Assembly: GCF_013141825.1 (NCBI RefSeq)
Contig: NZ_RZNH01000019.1
Coordinates: forward strand, 32,682-96,681
Reading direction: 5' to 3'
Length of the DNA stretch: 64,000 nucleotides
Source of the DNA: Marinifilum caeruleilacunae
GTDB taxonomy: Bacteria > Bacteroidota > Bacteroidia > Bacteroidales > Marinifilaceae
In this document: positions 18,221 to 27,800 of the stretch, piece after piece
Numbering within the stretch: position 1 is the stretch's first letter
Layout of the letters: each line of letters opens with the position of its first letter
Program-made: the position numbers and the translations under genes
The notes under the pieces: generated by a model
What the model was told of the DNA's origin: nothing
The model's input: only the letters and a program-made list of their open reading frames with translations
Database searches by the model: none

Positions 18221-19401
18221 TAGGAAAACAGATTATAGGAACTTCTTTTCGGTCTGTTCTAAACTATAATGAAGAAAAACTTCAACAAGGCAAAGGTGAA
18301 AAAATAGGTGGTAATATGTTTGGTGTTGATTCCAGATCCTTGGCTAAGGAGTTTGGAATGATTAGAGCGTTAAAACCTAATGTTTCCAAAGCTGTTTATC
18401 ACACATCAATAAGTATTTCTCCAGATGAGGATTTGTCTAATGAAAAATTTCGAGAACTGGGTGAAAAATATCTTGAACGAATGGGTTTTGATAATAGTCA
18501 ATTTCTGATTTATCGTCATACTGATACTGAGCATCCGCATATACATTTAATTGCTAATCGAATTGATCTGGATGGTAAGGTGGTTAGTGATAGTGGGAAT
18601 TACAAAAGATCAGAAAAGATTATTCGAGAACTAGAGAAAGAGTATGCATTAAAGGAAGTAGTTTCTTCAGAGAAAGTGGAAGAGAAAGCTTATTCAAAAG
18701 GACAATATGAGAATTTCAGAAAGACAGGTGCCATACCAATTAAAGTACAACTTCAGGTTATAGTTAAAAAGGCAATTAAAGAGTCAAGATCGGTTAAGGA
18801 ATTCGAAAATAGAATAATTAGAGGTGGAGCAACAGTAAAGTTTCATAGGAATAGCAACGACAAAATTTATGGAGTTAGTTTCCAGATGGAAGGAGTCAAG
18901 TTCAAAGCTTCACAATTAGGAAGAGGATATTCATGGAACAAGATTAAGGAACAATTATACGATGAACAAAATCAAAGAATTGGCTCAGAAGAAAGTGGAC
19001 GAAAGGGCTCATATACTCGAGGAGCAAGTCAGAAAAATACAAGAAATCAACCTACAGGATATCAAGGAACTGAAGATCAAATTAATTCCAGTTCTAAAGG
19101 CTCTGAAGGGGTTGATAATCGAGGTCAAGAAAGAGACAGTCATATTGAATCAACTGCAAAATCAACAGACAGATATTCTGGAACAGGGGGACAAGCAGCT
19201 ACATCGAATGACTTATACAGTAACGAAAATGGAACAGAAGTTACTGGCAATGAAAGTGAAGGTGTTTCTGGTGGCAATACTAGTGGGATTATTAACGGGC
19301 TTAATATGCTTTTTGGTGGTTCTGCTGGTCGTTTGGAAGGGCAACCTTTAGATGATGATAAACCTAAAAAGAAGAAGAAAAAAAGAAAACGAAGTGTGTA
19401 G
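18217..19401 (+). CDS. Relaxase/mobilization nuclease (MobA/VirD2-like)
   Basis: Nicks one strand at oriT and pilots it during transfer. It is 394 residues. The relaxase fold occupies about residues 1-250, with a candidate catalytic Tyr near the N-terminus (VLNYNEEK, Tyr17) and the metal-binding His triad HPHIH at 106-110 (H106, H108, H110). The remaining 145 residues are Ser/Gly/Asn-rich, look disordered and end in a poly-Lys/Arg tail. That odd composition is explained by a second gene encoded in the +1 frame over 18962-19351. The relaxase overlaps mobC by four bases. Confidence 0.93.
   Translation: MIGKQIIGTSFRSVLNYNEEKLQQGKGEKIGGNMFGVDSRSLAKEFGMIRALKPNVSKAVYHTSISISPDEDLSNEKFRELGEKYLERMGFDNSQFLIYRHTDTEHPHIHLIANRIDLDGKVVSDSGNYKRSEKIIRELEKEYALKEVVSSEKVEEKAYSKGQYENFRKTGAIPIKVQLQVIVKKAIKESRSVKEFENRIIRGGATVKFHRNSNDKIYGVSFQMEGVKFKASQLGRGYSWNKIKEQLYDEQNQRIGSEESGRKGSYTRGASQKNTRNQPTGYQGTEDQINSSSKGSEGVDNRGQERDSHIESTAKSTDRYSGTGGQAATSNDLYSNENGTEVTGNESEGVSGGNTSGIINGLNMLFGGSAGRLEGQPLDDDKPKKKKKKRKRSV
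18962..19351 (+). CDS. Small coiled-coil membrane-anchored mobilization protein, nested in the relaxase gene
   Basis: A 129-residue ORF wholly inside the relaxase gene in the +1 frame. The product is well formed: residues 1-95 are charged and heptad-like (LAQKKVDERAHILEEQVRKI; LNQLQNQQTDILEQ), and residues about 99-125 are a strong membrane helix (VFLVAILVGLLTGLICFLVV). The overlapped relaxase segment is low complexity, which suggests selection acts on this frame. ColE1-type plasmids show the same layout, with mbeB and mbeD nested in the relaxase gene mbeA, so a mobilization role is likely. No sequence homology is claimed. Confidence 0.7.
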   Translation: MNKIKELAQKKVDERAHILEEQVRKIQEINLQDIKELKIKLIPVLKALKGLIIEVKKETVILNQLQNQQTDILEQGDKQLHRMTYTVTKMEQKLLAMKVKVFLVAILVGLLTGLICFLVVLLVVWKGNL

Positions 19402-19768
19402 ATTTGCTATATCAACCTTCGATTTTGTAGATACAGTTAACTAAGGTTTCTTAATTTTTAGAAGTGTTGTTAGAACGAAAGTAGTATCAATTTAAAAATC
19501 ATTTTTTCCCCTAAATGGAATTTTCTTTGATTCGATTGATAATATGATAATGTAATATTGGAATGTAATATGTCCGTTTTAATCTGATAACTATTTGGAT
19601 TGATATATTTTCATGAGAAGAGAATTACTTATGACATTTGGTTAAGAGCAAGCCATGTTTTAGCTACGGAAAATCCTTGCACAACCACTTGAAATTTTCT
19701 GCACATCTGTTTGAAAATTTGTTACTCGGTACAGCTCGTAAGGATAAAAATAAAGACCTTAAAATATA
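19402..19768. other. Non-coding spacer after the relaxase; possible oriT
   Basis: No ORF is supported. Two inverted repeats are visible: GCAAG (19648-19652) with CTTGC (19676-19680), and AAATTTTC (19692-19699) with GAAAATTT (19713-19720). The position beside the relaxase operon makes it a candidate transfer origin, but no known nic sequence is recognised. Confidence 0.25.
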
Positions 19769-20317
19769 ATGATTGAACTATCTAACGAAATGCTAATTAC
19801 CAAGGATGTTTATAGAGCCTTGGTTGACTATGGAAATATTCTTGTTGTTAATCTTCTTAGGCAAGCTATAAATCTTGAAGAAAAGGAAAATAATGTAGGG
19901 GAAAAGTATTATACTGTAAGGGAAGAATTTGAAAGGTTAAACTTCCAGGAAGGACAATCACAGAATCACTATTTCCAAGAATTAACTCAATTAACAGTTT
20001 CTTATCTGAATAATCTAAGTGATTCGGACAAAACAGCTATTTGTTTTCGTTTGATTAGTGATGAGAAATACTACAATCAACTGCTCGAACTGGTCGAAGA
20101 AGAGGAAACTGATACCATGGAACAATACAACCATAAAATTGGCCGAGAAATGGCCAGGCTTCTTTACGAAGAAGATAAGAAGGAAATAATGAAGTGGGCA
20201 AAAGAATTCTTAATGGATACTGTGGCAATCTTTTCAACTGAATTTGATTTTTCGTTGATTGATGAGAGTACAAAATATGCATTGGAGCATAACCTGGAAA
20301 TGTATAAGAAACTATAA
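19769..20317 (+). CDS. Uncharacterised helical acidic protein
   Basis: A 182-residue protein I do not recognise. It is acidic and predicted to be almost all helix, with runs such as LVDYGNILVVNLLRQAINLEE, LVEEEETDTMEQYNHKIGRE and KEIMKWAKEFLMDT. There is no signal peptide, membrane segment or Cys motif. It stands alone, with non-coding spacers of 367 and 487 bases on either side. It may be an element maintenance or immunity protein, but nothing in the sequence shows this. Confidence 0.6.
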   Translation: MIELSNEMLITKDVYRALVDYGNILVVNLLRQAINLEEKENNVGEKYYTVREEFERLNFQEGQSQNHYFQELTQLTVSYLNNLSDSDKTAICFRLISDEKYYNQLLELVEEEETDTMEQYNHKIGREMARLLYEEDKKEIMKWAKEFLMDTVAIFSTEFDFSLIDESTKYALEHNLEMYKKL

Positions 20318-20804
20318 TACTTCAAAATAACTCTAAGCAGATTGTTGAGCTTGATTTTGAGCAGTATATTCAAAAGATTTTTAATAAAACAATCAATTTA
20401 TACTTGCTGTAATGTATATTAATCGATATTGCCAATAAAGGCAAACTAAATTTTCATTCTTTCCAAAGTAAGTTTTATTGGCACCTTTCTAAAAATAATT
20501 ACTGAACTGTAAATACATAATACTGATTATATCTGTATGAACATCAAAGTGTGTTAATTTGGTTTAAATAACAACGGCTATTTTTATCCACTATACAATA
20601 ATTACTCAATGGGTTAGGTGCATTTCAATAAACTTGACACATTTGGCAGTTCTTATTTTGTTTAATATGGTGTAATTTCATCGGTTATCATTTCGAAAAT
20701 GAAACCAAGCGATTAGTTTCAGAGAAATATATTTCGAATAAATAATGCTACGCCACATTTTGGCGTTGTCAATTTATAAAATTGTTAGAAAATTGAATAA
20801 TCGA
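20318..20804. other. AT-rich spacer with a short hairpin at its right end
   Basis: No gene is supported. Near its end, CGCCA / TGGCG with a 5-nt loop lies at 20750-20764 within a GCTACGCCACAT motif that recurs inverted at 22740-22750. Otherwise I see nothing. Confidence 0.35.
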
Positions 20805-21602
20805 ATGAATAAACAATGGTACTATGTCGAAAATGGTGACCGTAAAGGTCCTTATCCGGCAAATGAGTTAAAAGGTAAAATTCAAAAAGATACTTTGCTT
20901 TGGTGCGAAGGGATGAAAGATTGGAAAAGAGCTGATGAAATTTCTGAGTTTAAAAGTTTTTTTGAAGTGATCCCTCCTCCAATTCCCGGAAGTAAGGAGG
21001 CAAATCAGGCTACCGGTAATAGAATTTCCAATAGTGTTTTATATGCCTATACCTTTGCTGTACTTGCCATTATAGCTTGTATTATAGAATTAACAGGGAA
21101 TGAAGATTCGAAATATTATGCAATGGCTATTTTCTTAAGCGGCACATCGCTGGTAAGGGTTTTTTTAGGTATAAGATCGTATTTCTCAAAAATATTGCAC
21201 AATGATAAGCTGACTGCAATTGTAACTTGGCTAATTGCTACACTTATACCAATCTATTTATTTGAAGTTTTAGCAACCAGAAAAGGTTTTGAAGATCGAT
21301 TCAACGATGAATTAGGAGTTCTTCTGTTTGTAATTGTAATGTTTTCGGCAATCATTCATATTTACCAGTTTATTAGATTCAGAATTAAGCTGGCAAAAGT
21401 CGATGGTGTTGGACACGATCAATTGAAAATGTTTGCAAGCTTGCAGTTGATCTTCTTTCCTGTTTCTATTTTATTAATTGCATTTTTCGAAGAAGAAAGC
21501 TCTATGAGTATACTTTATACCATTCTTCAATTGGTGCCTATTTATTTCTTAATAACAGGCTTACAAAAAATCGAAAATCAATTTATAGCTAAAACCGCAT
21601 AA
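20805..21602 (+). CDS. GYF_2-domain multi-pass membrane protein
   Basis: 265 residues from the ATG at 20805. An upstream in-frame ATG at 20745 would add 20 residues before the domain and is less likely. Residues 1-50 are a GYF_2 domain: WYYVENGDRKGPYPANELKG, followed by DTLLWCEGMKDWKRADEI. A proline-rich linker (PPPIPG) leads to about six membrane helices over residues 75-260. GYF_2 proteins with membrane tails are common in Bacteroidota and are thought to bind proline-rich partners at the membrane. It is 9 bases before the next nuclease gene, so the two may be cotranscribed. Confidence 0.8.
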   Translation: MNKQWYYVENGDRKGPYPANELKGKIQKDTLLWCEGMKDWKRADEISEFKSFFEVIPPPIPGSKEANQATGNRISNSVLYAYTFAVLAIIACIIELTGNEDSKYYAMAIFLSGTSLVRVFLGIRSYFSKILHNDKLTAIVTWLIATLIPIYLFEVLATRKGFEDRFNDELGVLLFVIVMFSAIIHIYQFIRFRIKLAKVDGVGHDQLKMFASLQLIFFPVSILLIAFFEEESSMSILYTILQLVPIYFLITGLQKIENQFIAKTA

Positions 21603-21611
21603 AACTTACCC

Positions 21612-22727
21612 ATGAACCATAAAGAACTAGAAGTTTTTCTTTCCAATAAAGAGATCCCGAAAGTAAAAACAAAACCCAAAACCTTTTTAGGAATTGCAAA
21701 ACAACCGCATTACGAAAATGTATTGTCGAACTTGTATGCATTTTATTTCGATGTGGACGAAGAACATAAAATGGGCGATTTATTCCTTTCGTCATTGCTG
21801 GATTTGATTCAGAAAACTAAAATAGGAAAAGAAAAAAGCTTAACGATATATGATGAGCCCGATATCAAAACAGAGTATCCTAGTGTAAATGGAGGACGAA
21901 TCGATCTTTTGATTAGGAACGATGAGCATGCCATTATCATTGAAAATAAAGTATTTCATTGTTTGAACAATATTTTAGAAAACTATTGGAATACAATAAA
22001 AGTTCCTGTAAAAAATAAAATAGGTATTGTACTTTCTCTACACCCCATTAATCCAACGGGACATCCACACTTTATAAATATTACTCATATCGAATTATTA
22101 AAAAAGGTAATGAGTAAAGTAGGAGATTATTTACTTGGAGTCAACGAGAAGTATCTAGTCTATTTAAAAGATTTATACCAAAATATTATCAACCTTAGCA
22201 CAAGCAATATGGATAAGAACGCACTCGAATTTTATTTCGAACACCAAAAGAAAATTAACGAAGCAGCCACATTAAAGAATAGTGTGCATAATCATGTGCT
22301 TAGCGAAGTTGAACTTGCTTGTGAGCGCCTGGATATTAATTTGAATTTATCAGGAAAAAGAACCGATCGCTTAAGATACTTTCAATCTTCAAAGAATAGC
22401 GATTTAATGTTTACAATTGTTCTGGATAAGTTGTTGTTGCAAGAAGAAGAGAAGAAGCTTTACCTGATAATAGAATTAAAACACAAAGAATTAGAGAATA
22501 AGGAAAGATTTAATGCAATTGATTTTTCTGAAGATGAAAAGAAAGCCAATGTATTAAAAGCTGATTTCTTTACCAACACCAGTGCAAGGTGGGCACATTT
22601 TGCATTAAAAGAATACAAACCCAAGGAAGAGCAAATTGCCAACTTAAGCCAATTTATAATTGAGAAATTACATGAAGACCAATTTGTCTCTATTTTTAAT
22701 AAACTAGAAGATTTTATTTCCAATTAA
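21612..22727 (+). CDS. PD-(D/E)XK nuclease-superfamily protein (first of two)
   Basis: A 371-residue cytoplasmic protein. Residues about 95-120 hold the nuclease core: GRIDLLIRNDEHAIIIENKVF gives the Asp in 'IDLLI' and the E-N-K of the PD-(D/E)XK active site. The N-terminal helix segment NLYAFYFDVDEEHKMGDLFL precedes it, as in PDDEXK_4-type proteins found in defence regions. The C-terminal half is helical and unclassified. Start 9 bases after the GYF_2 gene. It is similar in plan, not closely in sequence, to the gene at 22835. DNA cleavage is inferred from the motif only. Confidence 0.8.
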   Translation: MNHKELEVFLSNKEIPKVKTKPKTFLGIAKQPHYENVLSNLYAFYFDVDEEHKMGDLFLSSLLDLIQKTKIGKEKSLTIYDEPDIKTEYPSVNGGRIDLLIRNDEHAIIIENKVFHCLNNILENYWNTIKVPVKNKIGIVLSLHPINPTGHPHFINITHIELLKKVMSKVGDYLLGVNEKYLVYLKDLYQNIINLSTSNMDKNALEFYFEHQKKINEAATLKNSVHNHVLSEVELACERLDINLNLSGKRTDRLRYFQSSKNSDLMFTIVLDKLLLQEEEKKLYLIIELKHKELENKERFNAIDFSEDEKKANVLKADFFTNTSARWAHFALKEYKPKEEQIANLSQFIIEKLHEDQFVSIFNKLEDFISN

Positions 22728-22739
22728 ATGGGAAGATGT

Positions 22740-22771
22740 TATGTGGCGTAGTTGTTAGGTCTGCGCCACAT
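22740..22771. repeat. Inverted repeat with GTGGCG/CGCCAC arms
   Basis: ATGTGGCG (22740-22747) pairs with CGCCACAT (22764-22771) across a 16-base loop. The 5' arm with its next bases is the reverse complement of the ACGCCACAT motif at 20750. It lies between the two nuclease genes and may be a terminator or a cassette junction. Confidence 0.4.
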
Positions 22772-22834
22772 ATTACTTTAATGAAGTGCAATTTATTATA
22801 GAATCAATCCACATGAAAATTTAAAAATCAGAGC

Positions 22835-23923
22835 ATGAATATTTTTAGAATTTTATCATCCAACGATGGATCCATTAACGAACCCAATGTAAGTTCATTC
22901 TTGGCATATCTTTTAAATCCAAATGAGGATCATGGTATTTCAGGATTATTGTTGCAAGAGCTATTAAACGAATTTTTATTTGTAGATAATGATTTTCTGC
23001 AAAAAATAAAGTTCGACAATAGGATAACGGACCTTTCCAAGTACTCTGGATACTCAGTTAATATTGTTCCGGAAATGACGGTAAATTTAAATGGAGAAGG
23101 TAAAAAGAAGCGTCGAGATATCGATATTCTGATCGAGATAATTGAGGATAGAACTAAGGAGATACTATATGCCATTTGTCTTGAGAATAAGATTACAGAT
23201 GCTTCCATAAGCAAGAAAGATTCCCAGTTAGAAGATGAGTTAAGTGGATTGCAAAATTACTATCAGGAGAGTGATTTGAATCCCGAAATCTACGTGGTTT
23301 ACCTTACCCCTTATCCATCTGAGATTTCAAGCTATTCGTTTGATAAATTGGAATACACAAAGAAATGTCACTTGTATTGGGATAAACATGAGCATTCTAT
23401 TTTTAATAAACTGATAAAAATATTTAAGGATGAAGAAAATGGTTTGGTTGATCCAATAAACAACCAGTCATCATACCTGATTAAGTCCTTTTTGTCTTTT
23501 ATTAAAACTAACTTTAAGAGTTATGTAGAGGAACGTAAAGAGATTCAGGAAAAGAAAAGCTATGGAAAGCCAGTAATCGATCTTTTGAATGATTTTGTTG
23601 ATACTCTTGAGTATGATAAAGATTATCCTGTAGCTAGCATTAAAAACAAATTCTCGGCATATGTATTGGAAGTTTCAGGATTAGAGTTGAACAATGGAAC
23701 CCGAAATGCTCACATTACTTTAGCGACTGTGAATGATAGAAATAGGGCTCATTATGGAGTAAAAAAGTTCGACGATGAAAGAAAGAATATTTTCTATTAT
23801 ACTGATGAAAGTAGAAAAAATTTAAGACGTTTTCATCCTCAACAGCATGAGAATGTTGAGATTTATTATAAAAATGGAGATGAAACAGAAGTGATTTACT
23901 CTTGTGAATTGCAAGAAGTTTAA
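22835..23923 (+). CDS. PD-(D/E)XK nuclease-superfamily protein (second of two)
   Basis: A 362-residue protein. The N-terminal motif DGSINEPNVSSFLAYLLNPNEDHG is the usual opening of PDDEXK_4-like nucleases. The catalytic core follows at about residues 85-115: RRDIDILIEI...ICLENKITD, giving Asp and the E-N-K triplet. A later SGLQNYYQES and IYVVYLTPYP match the family's distal strand. The C-terminus is mixed alpha/beta and unclassified. Role in DNA degradation or defence is inferred from family and from the neighbouring nuclease and restriction genes. Confidence 0.83.
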   Translation: MNIFRILSSNDGSINEPNVSSFLAYLLNPNEDHGISGLLLQELLNEFLFVDNDFLQKIKFDNRITDLSKYSGYSVNIVPEMTVNLNGEGKKKRRDIDILIEIIEDRTKEILYAICLENKITDASISKKDSQLEDELSGLQNYYQESDLNPEIYVVYLTPYPSEISSYSFDKLEYTKKCHLYWDKHEHSIFNKLIKIFKDEENGLVDPINNQSSYLIKSFLSFIKTNFKSYVEERKEIQEKKSYGKPVIDLLNDFVDTLEYDKDYPVASIKNKFSAYVLEVSGLELNNGTRNAHITLATVNDRNRAHYGVKKFDDERKNIFYYTDESRKNLRRFHPQQHENVEIYYKNGDETEVIYSCELQEV

Positions 23924-23948
23924 GTGAAACAAAACAATTGAATAACAC

Positions 23949-24611
23949 ATGCGAAATCCTTGGAGAAACCTAAATACTGATGTAACCAGCATACACCCAT
24001 TGGACATGCAAGCGGTTGACGAATTTAATGCTCAAGCAAAAGAGGAATACCAATTTTGCAATACTCTTTTGCCCGACCCATATATTGGCAGTTTAAAAGC
24101 CAAGGTTCTACTCTTGGCCTTAAACCCAGGCTTAAGTGCTGAGGATTATCAAACACATGCCGATGAACAATTTCGTTTCCTTTACAAACAAAACCTGGCA
24201 CAGGTAAAATGCGATTATCCTTTTTATTACCTAAGCCCAGACTTAAATTGCCCAGGCTCGAAATGGTGGCGTGGCAAATTACGCTGGTTTTCAGAAGAAA
24301 TGGATGATAAAATCTTGGCACAAAGCATTTGCTGTTTGCAATACGTGCCTTACCACTCGGTACAGTTTAAACAGGCAAAACAAATGCTGCCAACTCAGGA
24401 ATATACAAGAGAAATTGTAAAAAGTTTCATGGATAGAAATGCACCCATTGTATTTATGCGAAGCAAAAGCAAATGGGAACAATTGGTGCCTGAATTAAAA
24501 GGTTACCCAAACGCAATGATGCTAAGAAACCCTAGGAATCCAACTTTTAGTCCGAAGAATATGGGGGAGGAGAATTTTGAAGAATTACTAAAGTTAGTTA
24601 GACGTAAATAG
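23949..24611 (+). CDS. Possible uracil-DNA-glycosylase-fold protein
   Basis: A 220-residue protein. The segment AKVLLLALNPGLSAEDY resembles the 'GxNPG' strand-loop of the uracil-DNA glycosylase superfamily, followed by CCLQYVPYHS and, near the end, MMLRNPRNPTFSP, where UDG proteins have their HPSP-type motif. The match is partial and I offer it tentatively. It starts 25 bases after the second PD-(D/E)XK gene, so the two probably share a transcript. If correct, it could remove modified bases from foreign DNA; otherwise it is an uncharacterised protein. Confidence 0.5.
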   Translation: MRNPWRNLNTDVTSIHPLDMQAVDEFNAQAKEEYQFCNTLLPDPYIGSLKAKVLLLALNPGLSAEDYQTHADEQFRFLYKQNLAQVKCDYPFYYLSPDLNCPGSKWWRGKLRWFSEEMDDKILAQSICCLQYVPYHSVQFKQAKQMLPTQEYTREIVKSFMDRNAPIVFMRSKSKWEQLVPELKGYPNAMMLRNPRNPTFSPKNMGEENFEELLKLVRRK

Positions 24612-24878
24612 TATCGGAATATCTATAAATGTAACGAGAGTTATAAGATAGAATTGTTTTTCAAAATCCTATCCGTGTGATACTTCTCAATGAGCTTCGA
24701 GTAATACTTAAAATTTAATGCTGTGAAAAGTGATAATATTTGAATCCCTTAATTATTTTTGTTGGTGACTTATTTACATATAAGAATTGATTTAATAAAG
24801 AAGTAATATAATTATGAGGAAGCTTACCTCACTGGTGATAATAACTTCGGATATATTAGGATTTAAATAGAGAATTAA

Positions 24879-27800
24879 ATGAGCAATTCAATAAATAAAC
24901 TAAGATTTTTTCTGAAAGAAATGTTCCAATTCAACGAGAATGATTTGGATTTTGGTATTTATAAGATATACAACCTTAAAAGGAAGCAAATAGAGGCTTT
25001 TATTGATGGTGAGAATGTAAATGATCTTAAACCAACAATTGAGAAGATTTTAAATAAAGTTAAGCAAGAAAATCAGAAAAATGACTCCCTCGAACTGTGT
25101 AATTTTCTTAAAGGTTTAAATCAAGACAAATTATTAGAAGATCCGGAAGCTAATTATCAGCAACTTGAATTATTCATAGGAACTGAACAAAATGCCGAAA
25201 AAAAGGCAAAACATATAGAAACACTAAATAAATTATCCAAATCAGAAGAGATTTCTGATGCTTTGAAAGATCAAATTTATAATCATATACTTAGCTTCTT
25301 TCAATTGTATTTCTCTAATGGAGATTTTGGATACAATGATCGTAGCAGAGACATTTATAAAGTTCCATATGAAGCTGATTACAATGGTTCAGATACGATG
25401 TTCCACTGGAAGCATAAAGGTAGTCTATACGTAAAAACAGGAACCTCATTTAATGCAATAAAGTTTAATCTTAATGGAGAAAAAATAGAGTTTCGTTTAG
25501 AAACAAATACCGAGAGTGAAAATGAGGAAGTTGCTCGTAACAATAATAAGGATAGTCAACTAAAACATTATCGCTTTGACAGAATTGAAAAGTATGATGA
25601 CGTCTATCAAGTAATATTCAACCTCAGTGATGCTTCAAGTTCTAAAGTGGATATTTTCAAAGCTATATATCAAGAGATATTCCCAAAGATCTCGATCGAT
25701 AAATATCTCACTTACTCAGAATTTAATAAAAAACAACAAAAGGATGTAACAAAAAATGTTTTTGTTGACTTAACTAAAGACTTTGATAAGGTTCAGAACG
25801 GACAGATAAAAGGATTATCTGCTCTAAGACAAAAAAAAGAAAAAGTTGCGAAATCTGCTAAAAAGAATTTTGAACAAGGGACAAAATTGTATGATGAAAG
25901 TGAAAACAAATTTTTAGATGAAACCCTTGCACAACTATATGCACTAGATCAAAAACTAAATAGCTTTTATATCGGAAATGATTCTGACTATTTTATTCAT
26001 GAGAACTTGAATAAATTCTTAAGTAATGAAAAACAACGTTACGTTAAGAACTACATCTTTGATGATCTAGAAAGCATTTATAAAGGAAAATTAGATAATA
26101 CAACAATCCTCATTGCAAACGCATTTGATCAAGTAAGTAGCAGAATAATTGAGTTTTTGAGTGCTATTGAAGATTTCCAAAAACACCTTTTTACAAAGAA
26201 GAAGAAGGTTGTAGAAAGTGAATATTGCATTACGTTGGATTATGTAGATGAAAAACACTACTTAGAAATTTTAAATAACAAAGCGCAACTTAATGAATGG
26301 AAAGAGTTGTTTCGTTTGGAAGTTAACACGATTGAAGATTTAAAAGGCAATCCAACCTTGGTTCTGGATACTAAGTTCTTTAATAAAGGTTGTAAAAATA
26401 CTTTAAAAGATAAAATACTTTCAGATATTGAAGATGTAGATCAAAAAACAAACGGCATATTGTTAAATACAGAAAACTGCCAAGGTTTAAAATTAATTGA
26501 AAACAAATTCAAAAAAAATATTGATTGTATTCATATAGACCCACCTTATAATACAGACACTAGTGGTTTTCTTTATAAAAACGAGTTTAAACATTCAAGC
26601 TGGGTTACAATGATGCAGAATAAAATTATGCTGAGCTCTGAATTGTTCAATAAGGATGCCTTGTTCCTGACCCATATTGATGAAAACGAGTATGAGAGTC
26701 TCTTTAAAATCTTTGATGAATCAAAATTTACCAATTTAGGAACAATAATTTGGGATAAAAGAAACCCAATGAATGGAGGAGCAGGAATTGCTAATCAACA
26801 TGAATTCGTGCTATGTTTCAGTCCAGATAACCCACGAATATTTCGAAGTAAAAAACTTATTAATGAAATACTGGATAAGGCAGAGGAGTTGATCAAAAGT
26901 GAGGGTGTAGTAAATGATAATGTGAGAAAAAAATTTAGCAAATGGATAAACAATAATGATTCGCTTTCTGGAGGAGCTAAAGCTTATAAATATATTGATG
27001 ACAGTGGTAGGGTTTATCAAAGTGTTAGTTTAAGAGCACCAGAACCAAGAAAAGATAAAAAATTTCATCAACCATTGATTCATCCTGAAACAAATAAGCC
27101 TTGTTCAATGCCACCCAATGGTTTTTCTCGTACACCTGATACTTTAAAACAAATGCTGGAAAATGGAGAAATATTGTTTGGTAAAGATGAATCCATTCAA
27201 CCTAGACAGAAATCAATCTTAGCAAGAAATACACTGTTTCAATTACCTTCTGTAATACAAGATGCAAAAAAAGGAAAGGCTGATACAGATAAATTAGGCG
27301 TTCAGTTTCCTTATTGTCATCCTGTTTCCTTATATAAAGAATTGGTTGGTCTTGAATCAATTAAAAATGACGCAATAGTATTAGATTTTTTTGCAGGGTC
27401 AGGTACAACAGGGCAAGCAGTAATAGAACTAAACAAAGAGGAAAATAAGAATAGAAAATACTTGCTTATGGAAATGGGTAACTACATGAGAGCTATTACT
27501 AAACCAAGAATTCAGAAAGTTATTTATTCCAATAATTGGCAAAAAGGTATACCTATTGATTCAAATGGTTCGAAAAAACATATTTTTAAATATCAGGTAC
27601 TAGAACAATATGAAGATCTCCTCGATAATTTAATAGTTCCTGATATTAAAGTGCCTGAGCATCTTCCATTAAAATACTTATATAAACCAGAGGAAAATTC
27701 ATTAGACAGTACCCTTGATATCTTCAATCCATTTGACAATAAAATTAAATATGGTCAACCAAGTCAGGAAGGTTTTATTGATTTAATAGAAACTTACAAT

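Noticed and set aside
20613-22762. Integron-type attC sites flanking the GYF_2/nuclease genes (GTTAGGT at 20614 and 22756)
   Set aside because: GTTRRRY-like words are present, but no paired inverse core (RYYYAAC) lies at the right distance and no integron integrase is in the window.
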